Source of the DNA: JBBPYR01 sp038199755
GTDB taxonomy: Bacteria; Chloroflexota; Ktedonobacteria; Ktedonobacterales; Ktedonobacteraceae
Assembly (NCBI GenBank): GCA_038199755.1
Contig: JBBPYR010000203.1
Coordinates: 1-16,227, forward strand
Length of the DNA stretch: 16,227 nt
Reading direction: 5' to 3'
Shown here: in pieces, positions 1 through 6,470 of the stretch
Layout: each line of letters begins with the position of its first letter
Position numbering within the stretch: position 1 is the stretch's first letter
Notes under the pieces: generated by a model
The model's input: only the letters and a program-made list of their open reading frames with translations
Database searches by the model: none
What the model was told of the DNA's origin: nothing
Translations under genes and position numbers: made by a program

Positions 1-45
1 AAACAGTTGGCTATTGGAGGTTAGTTAAAAAAAAGGTTTTTGTTC

Positions 46-104
46 GGGGACGGAGATGGCGCGCGCTAGTCGCCACAACGCCTCGCGCGCTCCTTCTCGT
101 TCCC
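46..104. repeat. Large imperfect inverted repeat in the leading non-coding stretch
   Basis: Bases 46-66 and 85-104 are imperfectly complementary: a GC-rich core (GCGCGC against GCGCGC at 85-90) continues outward through GGGGACGGAGA against TTCTCGTTCCC with a few mismatches. The arms enclose about 18 nt. An A-run at 27-34 lies just outside. Read on the minus strand, that run is a T-run about a dozen bases after the hairpin, too far for a canonical intrinsic terminator, and no minus-strand gene ends here. The remainder of bases 1-216 shows no convincing gene. The structure could be the terminator or decayed tail of an unseen upstream gene, or a structured RNA. Confidence 0.3.
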
Positions 105-119
105 AGAAATCCTGTTCTC

Positions 120-148
120 TTGCCAAACCTCTACCCTCGTGTTATGCT
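120..148 (+). promoter_or_regulatory. Sigma-70-type promoter candidate for the exonuclease/nuclease gene
   Basis: TTGCCA at 120-125 matches the -35 consensus TTGACA at five of six bases. A 17-nt spacer follows, then TATGCT at 143-148, preceded by TG one base upstream (an extended -10). Transcription from here would begin near 155 and give a leader of about 190 nt that contains the inverted repeat at 217-299. The call rests on motif fit and spacing alone. Confidence 0.45.
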
Positions 149-216
149 TCTGGTACAGATGATCTATTTTTGTCTTTGGGAGAGCAGGCCATGGCTGTTG
201 CATGCATGACACCTGT

Positions 217-299
217 GTAGGGACCAGCTTCAGCGCGTCCGCAGCCTGTGGGCGAATCGCATCTCAACGGGTATGGGACGCGCTGAAGCTGGTCCCTAC
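217..299. repeat. REPIN-like inverted pair of GTAG-footed palindromes (family A)
   Basis: Bases 217-240 and 276-299 are perfect 24-nt reverse complements around a 35-nt centre. Each arm starts, in its own orientation, with GTAG and then has a small imperfect stem: GGAC, two unpaired bases, GC, loop TTCA, GC, two unpaired bases, GTCC. A GTAG tetranucleotide at the 5' foot of an imperfect palindrome is the hallmark of REP elements, and two in inverted orientation make a REPIN. The right arm ends 42 bases before the ATG at 342, so the pair lies in the leader of the downstream gene. It differs in sequence from the family around 9535-9685 but has the same foot and arrangement. Confidence 0.6.
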
Positions 300-341
300 G
301 GAGTCGGTGGTAACAGGTTAGCAGAGAAGGTTTATTTCAGT

Positions 342-2501
342 ATGGTGCAGGAACAGGAAGATGTAGGCAATGTGCCGCAGAGGGGGATGCTGCTGCGCCG
401 CGCCCACGAATTGCTGGAGAGCCTGGGCCAGCCCACGTCAGAGGATGTGCTAATAGCGCACCTGTTTGGCGCGAGCGGGGCGACCGGCAAGCATGCCTTC
501 TGGACGGTGTTGCTGCGGCAGACACTGCGAAGCTCGACGCTCTTCGAGGAGACGAGCGTGGCGAACGAGGTAGCCGTTGATGGTGCGTTGTGCTGGTCGC
601 TGAGCGCGTGGCGCAGTACCCGCCAAACATTGGACATGGTCGATTTTGTGGTGTTGGATACGGAAACGACGGGCTTACGTCCTGGGCCAGATCGCGTAAT
701 CGAGGTGGCAGGTGTGCGCGTGCGCGGTGGCGAAATTATCGATAGGTTTCAAAGTATTCTCAACCCAGGTCGTCGTGTGCCACCCTTTATTGTGCAGTTC
801 ACGGGCATCACACAGGAGATGGTCAATGATGCGCCCTCTGCCCGCGAGGTGATACCTGCATTTTTGCGCTTCCTTGAGGGTGCGACTATCGTTGGGCATA
901 ACGTTGGGTTTGACATTGGTTTCCTTTCGCATGAGGCGCAACTGCTCGGGCGAAGCTTTCCCATTGATGGCATCGATACTATTATGCTGGCACGGCGCAT
1001 GCTGCCCCCTTTGAAACGCTTCAAACTGGATGCTGTGGCCGCTCATTTGAACATTCCCACCGCCAATCGTCACCGCGCTATGGGCGATACAGAGGTGACG
1101 GCAGATATTTTCTTACACCTGCTCAAACGGGCACAGCAACAAGGGATCGAGACGCTTGGACATTTGCGGCTACGTTTGCAACTACCTGTTACCTGGATTG
1201 GCGATATTACACAAGTAACCTCAGCCGAAAAGGTGGGCAAGGCACGTGCCGATGGCAAGATGTCCACCGCAGATACCCTGACGCGAGAGCGCAGTGGCAA
1301 GCTGAATGAGGAGATGACCGCAGTGCAAGCGGCAGTCATGGCGCGGCCAACAGGCAGCCTATTTCTCAATCCAGCGTGGAAACACGATTTCTCGCTCAAG
1401 CCCGGCGTATACCTGATGAAGGATGTGTATGGGCAGGTGATCTATGTTGGCAAGGCAAAGTGCTTGAAAAAGCGGCTGGCCTCATACTATAATCAGCCGC
1501 TGGGCTATACGCGCAAAATGGATGGACTGTTACAGAGCGTGAAGGAGATCGAGACGATTGTGCTGGGCTCCGAGCTAGAGGCCCTGCTCGTCGAGTCGCA
1601 GATGATTAAGCAACTCCAACCTATTTATAATGTGCAGTTACGCAACTATGAACTGTATCCCTTCATCAAGATCGATATGCAGCATACGTTTCCGCGTGTC
1701 TACGCCACAAGAGAGGTGGCAGCGGACGGTGCCCGCTATTTTGGGCCATTTCGTAGTCGGCATGTGGTTGATCTGACGATAGAACTCGTGCAAAAAATCT
1801 TTCCCGTGCGCACCTGTGTGAAAAGCCTACCACCGGAGGCAAAGCCTTCTGACCCCTGTTTGCGTTTACATTTAGACCGTTGCCCCGGTCCTTGTCGTGG
1901 CGGCGTTGATGCTGCCGAATATCAGAAGATCATTGAGCAGGTGTGCGCGTTCTTGGGTGGTGAGAGTGAAGACCTGCTGGAACGTTTGCGCAGACAGATG
2001 CACGAAGCGGCGCAGAAGCTCAATTTTGAACGTGCCGCGTGGTATCGCGACGCCATTCGTAGTGCTGACGAGGTGCTCATCGGGCAACGGCTGATCACCG
2101 GAGCGGTTGAGGCCAATAACCTGTTTATTGTCTACCCCTCTGCCGAGGAGGGCTGCAACGAGCTATTTCTGATACGTCATGGCCGTTTGGTGGAAAAGCG
2201 ACCAATACGCCATGAGCTAGCAGAGATGCAACAGGCCATATCTGAGTTGCTTACACGTGCAGCCGCGTTGGGCGACCCGCCAAGTATTGTCGGCAAGGCC
2301 GAGGTGGACCAGATCAACATTATTAGTCGCTGGATACACCGCCATAGCGATGATCGGGCGTTTTTCCCCTTTCACCATGCCTTGGCGAGTGAGCAGGAGG
2401 CGCAAGAGCTGGCGCAACGCATCTGGAGCGAGGTTGAGGCGGCACGCCAGCTGGCTCTTGTGCAAGAAGACAGTGATGATGATGGCGAGCTAGATGCCTA
2501 A
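342..2501 (+). CDS. DEDDh exonuclease fused to UvrC-like GIY-YIG endonuclease
   Basis: Likely a DNA-repair nuclease of 719 residues that joins a DnaQ-type 3'-5' exonuclease to the N-terminal half of UvrC. Numbering from the ATG at 342, the order is: helical, winged-helix-like region (about 14-95); exonuclease with DTE (D106, E108), NVGFD (D191) and HRAMGD (H244, D249), a complete DEDDh set; linker; GIY-YIG domain with GVY (355-357), YVG (368-370), conserved R378 and metal-binding E418; a Cys pattern C492-x13-C506-x7-C514-x3-C518 like the UvrC iron-sulfur motif; and a UVR-like helix pair (about 545-579). The UvrC RNase H-like and HhH domains are absent. Comparable exonuclease/GIY-YIG fusions occur in actinobacteria. 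An in-frame ATG at 273 exists but lies at the edge of an inverted repeat and would add 23 residues encoded mostly by the repeat; the ATG at 342 has GAGAAGG upstream at 324-330 and is preferred. The gene converges on its downstream neighbour across 57 bp, in which no terminator was seen. Confidence 0.9.
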   Translation: MVQEQEDVGNVPQRGMLLRRAHELLESLGQPTSEDVLIAHLFGASGATGKHAFWTVLLRQTLRSSTLFEETSVANEVAVDGALCWSLSAWRSTRQTLDMVDFVVLDTETTGLRPGPDRVIEVAGVRVRGGEIIDRFQSILNPGRRVPPFIVQFTGITQEMVNDAPSAREVIPAFLRFLEGATIVGHNVGFDIGFLSHEAQLLGRSFPIDGIDTIMLARRMLPPLKRFKLDAVAAHLNIPTANRHRAMGDTEVTADIFLHLLKRAQQQGIETLGHLRLRLQLPVTWIGDITQVTSAEKVGKARADGKMSTADTLTRERSGKLNEEMTAVQAAVMARPTGSLFLNPAWKHDFSLKPGVYLMKDVYGQVIYVGKAKCLKKRLASYYNQPLGYTRKMDGLLQSVKEIETIVLGSELEALLVESQMIKQLQPIYNVQLRNYELYPFIKIDMQHTFPRVYATREVAADGARYFGPFRSRHVVDLTIELVQKIFPVRTCVKSLPPEAKPSDPCLRLHLDRCPGPCRGGVDAAEYQKIIEQVCAFLGGESEDLLERLRRQMHEAAQKLNFERAAWYRDAIRSADEVLIGQRLITGAVEANNLFIVYPSAEEGCNELFLIRHGRLVEKRPIRHELAEMQQAISELLTRAAALGDPPSIVGKAEVDQINIISRWIHRHSDDRAFFPFHHALASEQEAQELAQRIWSEVEAARQLALVQEDSDDDGELDA

Positions 2502-2558
2502 TCACCACATCACTGCCTCTTTGCCCTCTCTTTTAGTCGTTCGTTTCCTTGGCCTCTC

Positions 2559-4847
2559 CTATTGCCAATTGATTGCATCAATGTCTACATTGCTACTCAC
2601 CCCTGGGGTGGAGGTAAAGAACTGAAGACCTATCTGCGAAACCTGCATTGAAAAGTCGCTTGGCAGTGCATACCAGATCCGATTCCAATGGCCAGGGGTC
2701 AGCGTGATGCTATTGGCAAAGACCCAGGCATGTTGCGGATTCGCAACGAATATCTTGGCATTGACCAGTGCCGCCTTATTCTCTACGTACATATAGAGGG
2801 AGATCATCTGCCCTGCCTTGGGTGCCGATGGCAGGCGATCCGCGTCTATCGCCAGGAAGGGAGTCGCATCTTCAGTGGTATTGCTTAGCGTTATTTGTAA
2901 CGCACGTGTGCCATCAAAAGCTTGAGCCGTTGTGATGGTTGGCTGTGTGATGCCCTCGCCAACAGAGGTCCAACCGGAGACCGCGCCATTCTCGAAGGAA
3001 AACGCCTCGTTAGGATTCACTGCGGGATTTGGCGTTGGGTAGGTGAACGTAACCGGAGGAGGAGTTGTCCCTTTGACCATGACTGCTTGATATTCCTGCT
3101 GGAAAATCAGGCCTTCATTGCCAATGTGATTATTGAAAACCAGTGGCATCGGCTGATTCGTCGCGTAGTATTGCATTGCCGCGAAGACGCGGTTGGCCAC
3201 CAGGGTCTGCATGGCCTTCGTCGTCCAATCGTGCATAAAGGTGGGATTGTTGTACTTCCCATCGTCAATCGGCTGACCATTGGTCACGGCCTGATCGGAT
3301 ACGTAATTCCACTCAGTAATCCAGATGGGCAAGGTGGTGTGAATGGCTTCTTGCATGGCGGCACGTGCCTGGGTGACATGAATAGACCACGTATCAATGT
3401 TGGCCAGACAAAAAGCGGCGGTCCAATGCACGCTACAGGTATATTCGTGCCAACTTACGCCATCTGGCCGCACGATGGCCTTTTCTAAGAAGGTTTTGAG
3501 GTAGCGGCGCGTAAACTGGTAGTTATCCGCACCAATAAAGCGAGCAGTAGGAAACTGCTGTTTTAGCGCGGGAATGACGGCGTTCCAGGATTGTACATAG
3601 ACATCTGCGCTAATGCCATTCAGGTCTGATTCGTTACCAAATTCAAAGTACATGGGTTGCTTGCCAAAGACTGGCGTTAGCAGACTGAGTAGGTGCTGAT
3701 CACTTTGCTGTAGCAGTCCATCCTTATATTCGGGGCCGTTGATGACTACGAGCGGAACGGCTCCAATCTCTTTGATGGCCTGGGCTGCTGCAACCATCGT
3801 ACTGTCCTTGAGGGTAGCACGCGTGGGCATGCGAATGACACGCACACCGATATCTTTGAGCTGTTGGCGTGTCGCTGCCGATTGTAGAATGGGCTCATCA
3901 TTATCATGGAACAAGGCCATATTGGTGCCAAAGAGGAGCGGCGAAATGGTCTTGTTGTTAGTAATCGAGTTCAAGCCCGGCTTCAACACGGTCGCGGTCG
4001 GCATCCCTTTAGAGGGGGTAGTTGCCACTTGTTGTGTGAGAATGGGTGAAAAAAGCTTCCCATGTCCCAGATACAGAACCGGGAGGGCAAGTATCAGCAT
4101 AAGTATCCCCACCATCACGAGCCCTCTCTTGCCGCGCAGTTGGCTGCCTGATCGTTTCTTTGCAGGAGATGGGTAAGGGTATAATGGCATCTGCGCGAGG
4201 TCTGTCTGTGGAGGCAGAAACTCTGCGGGGAAAGAGTTATGCCGAGCAGTCACCTGAAAGGGTAATAGGCCGTATTCTGCACTTCCAAACGGTGGTGCAG
4301 AGGGCATGCTTGGTATATGAGCTGTTGGATAGGGAGAGTCTAAGGGTGGAACAACTTGCCAATCTGTTTCCGCTATGCCAAACGGAGTGACTTCCTGCTC
4401 CTCTACTGCTGGTAACTGAAAGAGCGCAGGTGCAGCGGGAGCGGTGTAGCGAACTACTTGTGGTGGCCGAAACTGCGCAAGGCGTTGTCCTGTAGTTGGT
4501 GTGATAGGCGGTTGAAAGAGTGGAGGCGTAGATGGACCGCTATTCTGGCCAATTTGCGGAGGTCGAAACTGTGAAAGGCGTTGTCCCCCTGTATTTGGCG
4601 TGAAAGATGGTTGAAAAAGGGAAGGTGGCGTAAATGGAACGTCATACTGGCCCGTTTGCGGCGTTTGTGATGGTTGCGGCGGGCGAAACTGCGAAAGGCG
4701 TGTGTATGGCTGGATGGATGGCATGTCTTGGGGATTCGTTTCGGATGATGGAGATAACCTACTATCTTGTTGGTCTCCAGCACGAAAAGAAGGAGTCAGT
4801 CCCAGAAATTGTTTCTTTCGTTGTGGTTCGTTTTGAAAATTCGTCAT
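2559..4847 (-). CDS. Membrane-anchored clan GH-A-like glycoside hydrolase with proline-rich N-terminal arm and C-terminal carbohydrate-binding-like domain
   Basis: A 762-residue protein predicted to act at the cell surface on an unknown polysaccharide. Residues 1-240 are rich in Pro, Gln, Phe and Thr, with the motif RLSQFRPPQ (RLAQFRPPQ in the third copy) repeated at about 50, 90 and 122. A basic stretch (KKRSG...LRGKR) precedes one hydrophobic helix at about 242-262, which predicts a cytosolic arm and an exported body. Residues 300-590 resemble a TIM-barrel hydrolase: FEFGNES puts the presumed acid/base at E406 and WITEW the presumed nucleophile at E512, a spacing usual for clan GH-A. Residues 614-762 look like a beta-sandwich carbohydrate-binding module (FENGAVSGW, final VDIDAINW). 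The start has AAGAAGG 8 bases upstream (4856-4862). Family (GH39-like or other) and substrate cannot be settled from sequence alone. Confidence 0.8.
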   Translation of the reverse strand: MTNFQNEPQRKKQFLGLTPSFRAGDQQDSRLSPSSETNPQDMPSIQPYTRLSQFRPPQPSQTPQTGQYDVPFTPPSLFQPSFTPNTGGQRLSQFRPPQIGQNSGPSTPPLFQPPITPTTGQRLAQFRPPQVVRYTAPAAPALFQLPAVEEQEVTPFGIAETDWQVVPPLDSPYPTAHIPSMPSAPPFGSAEYGLLPFQVTARHNSFPAEFLPPQTDLAQMPLYPYPSPAKKRSGSQLRGKRGLVMVGILMLILALPVLYLGHGKLFSPILTQQVATTPSKGMPTATVLKPGLNSITNNKTISPLLFGTNMALFHDNDEPILQSAATRQQLKDIGVRVIRMPTRATLKDSTMVAAAQAIKEIGAVPLVVINGPEYKDGLLQQSDQHLLSLLTPVFGKQPMYFEFGNESDLNGISADVYVQSWNAVIPALKQQFPTARFIGADNYQFTRRYLKTFLEKAIVRPDGVSWHEYTCSVHWTAAFCLANIDTWSIHVTQARAAMQEAIHTTLPIWITEWNYVSDQAVTNGQPIDDGKYNNPTFMHDWTTKAMQTLVANRVFAAMQYYATNQPMPLVFNNHIGNEGLIFQQEYQAVMVKGTTPPPVTFTYPTPNPAVNPNEAFSFENGAVSGWTSVGEGITQPTITTAQAFDGTRALQITLSNTTEDATPFLAIDADRLPSAPKAGQMISLYMYVENKAALVNAKIFVANPQHAWVFANSITLTPGHWNRIWYALPSDFSMQVSQIGLQFFTSTPGVSSNVDIDAINWQ

Positions 4848-5050
4848 GTGCAGTACCTTCTTTCTTTGCAGAGAAGATGGCAGGCAAACATCTTGACGCT
4901 ATTGCGTTTAAGATGTCATTCTCTTCCATGGTAAAACAAAGTATATATTTGTAAATTTAAATCCCCTCATTCATCATGACGTAGGGAAAAAGTTTGAATA
5001 ACAGAAATACCCAAAAGGAGGATAGATTGGGGAAGAAATGAGAGAGATTT

Positions 5051-5099
5051 TTGACGAAGTACGCTATAATATCGGTTATTATGCCAGTTTTCTTATACT
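5051..5099 (+). promoter_or_regulatory. Promoter-like AT-rich elements in the 316-bp divergent region before dcd
   Basis: The intergenic region 4848-5163 separates the divergent glycoside hydrolase and dcd. It contains a good -35-like TTGACG at 5051-5056 and -10-like TATAAT at 5065-5070, TATTAT at 5077-5082 and TATACT at 5094-5099. None is paired with TTGACG at the ideal 17-nt spacing (8, 20 and 37 nt), so the actual promoter cannot be assigned. On the minus strand a TATACT-like -10 lies at 4940-4945, without a clear -35. No gene, hairpin or riboswitch was recognised in the rest. The dcd ribosome binding site is AAGGGA at 5148-5153. Confidence 0.35.
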
Positions 5100-5163
5100 A
5101 AAGAGGGAAGTGTCTGTGTGACCTTCCTGTAGTGTACTATTTTGATAAAGGGACTTCGCAACG

Positions 5164-5760
5164 ATGCTATTATCTGACAAGCGTATTATGGAAGAGATGG
5201 AGCACGGCAACATTCTTATTGAGCCGTTTGATCAACGCCATCTGGGAACGAACTCCTATGATTGCCGCCTGGGAGAATGGTACTTTCAGGGTGATGCCAA
5301 TATTGAGGTGATGCACCTGGATAATCCAGGCGAGATTCGCCGCTATTGGGGAGAGGCGCGCAAGGCACAAAATGGCAAGATTGCTATTCGGCCCGGGACA
5401 ACGATTCTTGCACATACACAGGAGATTATCGGCGGGCATAATGGTTTTCTGGCCAAGATGTATTCGCGTAGCACCGTGGCACGCTCTGGCCTGTCGGTGT
5501 GTCGTTGCGCGGGCGTCGGCGACGTGGGCTATATCAGTCGCTGGACGATGGAAATTAGCAATCATACGCAGACAGCGATCTGGGTGCCCGTTGGCTTTCG
5601 CATTTGCCAGCTTACATTCGAGTATGTAGGGGAGACGCTGAAAGAGTATCACGGCAAATATGGCAAAATGGGCGAGCGTCAATGGACACCGGAGGATATG
5701 CTACCCAAACCACAACTTGATTGGGATTATGACAGGTATCGTACCGACAGAGAAAAGTAG
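5164..5760 (+). CDS. dcd: dCTP deaminase
   Basis: Deaminates dCTP to dUTP, supplying dUMP for thymidylate synthesis in the cytosol. The 198-residue length is normal for Dcd. The trimeric dUTPase/Dcd fold motifs are present: SRSTVAR (101-107) corresponds to the RSSxAR nucleotide-binding segment, and A116...D120-V-G aligns with the A-x3-D-P-G segment. WTMEISN places the catalytic glutamate at E130. The tail GKYGKMGERQW resembles the flexible C-terminal lid. It lies 9 bp upstream of tmk, almost certainly in one operon, and thymidylate kinase is a later step of the same route. An Ala-Gly pair (116-117) at a position where E. coli Dcd has Ala-His recalls bifunctional dCTP deaminase/dUTPases, so one-step dUMP formation is possible but unproven. 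The ATG start is supported by AAGGGA 10 bases upstream. Confidence 0.9.
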   Translation: MLLSDKRIMEEMEHGNILIEPFDQRHLGTNSYDCRLGEWYFQGDANIEVMHLDNPGEIRRYWGEARKAQNGKIAIRPGTTILAHTQEIIGGHNGFLAKMYSRSTVARSGLSVCRCAGVGDVGYISRWTMEISNHTQTAIWVPVGFRICQLTFEYVGETLKEYHGKYGKMGERQWTPEDMLPKPQLDWDYDRYRTDREK

Positions 5761-5769
5761 GAGTAGGCA

Positions 5770-6414
5770 GTGGGCAAAGGGCGTTTAATTTCTTTTGAGG
5801 GTCTTGATGGTGCGGGCAAAACGACTCAAATACACCTGTTAGAGCATTGGCTACAAGCGCAGCGTGTTGCGTATGTGAGTACACGTGAGGCGGGGGGAAC
5901 GCCGCTAGGTGTCGAGATACGCCAACTGTTGTTTCATCGTCCCGATCTGGTGATTACGCCACTGGCCGAGGCCTTTCTGTTTCAGGCTGATCGCGCCCAG
6001 CACTTCACGACGCTGATCTTGCCCGCGCTAGCCGAGGGAACACATGTCATCACGGATCGCTGTTTTGATTCCAGCATCGCCTATCAAGGGGCGGCACGTG
6101 GCGTTGGCACCGAATTGGTCGAGCATCTATCACTCATCGCGACACAGGGGCACGTTCCCGATCTGACCATTCTTCTCGATCTCGATCCGCTGCTTGTGCG
6201 GCGACGTACCGATGTAGCGCAAGATCAAAGCGGCACACGCGAGCAGCAGAGCCGCTTTGACACGGAGTCTGATACGTTTCACTCCACGCTGCGGCAGGCG
6301 TTTCTCACACTTGCCCGTAATCACCCCGCACGCATCAAGGTCGTCGATGCGTCACAAGCGCCAGAACACATACATGAGCAGATTGTTGAGTTAGTGAAAC
6401 CTATCTTGCAATAG
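5770..6414 (+). CDS. tmk: Thymidylate kinase
   Basis: Phosphorylates dTMP to dTDP with ATP, an essential step in dTTP supply. At 214 residues it is full length. The P-loop GLDGAGKT spans 11-18. TRE-x-GGTPLG (38-47) is the dTMP-binding segment, with Ala-41 where most family members have Pro. DRCFDSSIAYQG (96-107) is the DRY-type motif with Cys-98 in place of the usual aromatic or His residue. The LID-like region is Arg-rich (144-162), followed by RFDTES. The start is GTG at 5770, with GGAG at 5760-5763 overlapping the dcd stop codon and a 6-nt spacer, so translation is likely coupled to dcd. The 52-bp gap to the convergent ABC gene contains a REP-like palindrome. Confidence 0.93.
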   Translation: MGKGRLISFEGLDGAGKTTQIHLLEHWLQAQRVAYVSTREAGGTPLGVEIRQLLFHRPDLVITPLAEAFLFQADRAQHFTTLILPALAEGTHVITDRCFDSSIAYQGAARGVGTELVEHLSLIATQGHVPDLTILLDLDPLLVRRRTDVAQDQSGTREQQSRFDTESDTFHSTLRQAFLTLARNHPARIKVVDASQAPEHIHEQIVELVKPILQ

Positions 6415-6445
6415 AGTTCTTTTCGAGACGACCTCGCTATTCGCT

Positions 6446-6470
6446 GGATGCCCACAAGGGACATCCCTAC
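6446..6470 (-). repeat. REP-like palindrome (family B, copy 1) overlapping the ABC stop codon
   Basis: On the minus strand this reads GTAG, then stem GGATGTCC, loop CTTGT, stem GGGCATCC. One G-U-type wobble (the T in GGATGTCC) is tolerated in the stem. The TAG stop codon of the ABC gene (6467-6469) is the last three bases of the GTAG foot. The palindrome sits between the convergent tmk and ABC genes, where it could also act as a processing or weak termination structure, although no T-run follows it. Confidence 0.7.

Noticed and set aside
273..341. Upstream ATG of the exonuclease/GIY-YIG gene as the real start
   Set aside because: The first codons would be encoded by the arm of an inverted repeat, without a ribosome binding site. 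The ATG at 342 has GAGAAGG at a workable distance.
342..2501. Annotation as DNA polymerase III epsilon subunit or as full UvrC
   Set aside because: The GIY-YIG and UVR-like regions exclude a simple epsilon subunit, and the second UvrC nuclease and HhH domains are missing.
2502..2558. Terminator in the convergent gap after the exonuclease gene
   Set aside because: The stretch is pyrimidine-rich but has no stem of useful length.
2922..3488. 188-codon open frame on the plus strand inside the glycoside hydrolase gene
   Set aside because: It is antisense to a gene with clear domains, and its translation has no recognisable motif or domain.
5170..5682. 170-codon minus-strand open frame opposite dcd
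   Set aside because: It is a shadow of dcd, whose family motifs are intact; the antisense translation has no recognisable domain.
6415..6466. Strong bidirectional terminator between tmk and the ABC gene
   Set aside because: A palindrome is present, but no T-run follows on either strand, so intrinsic termination is not supported.
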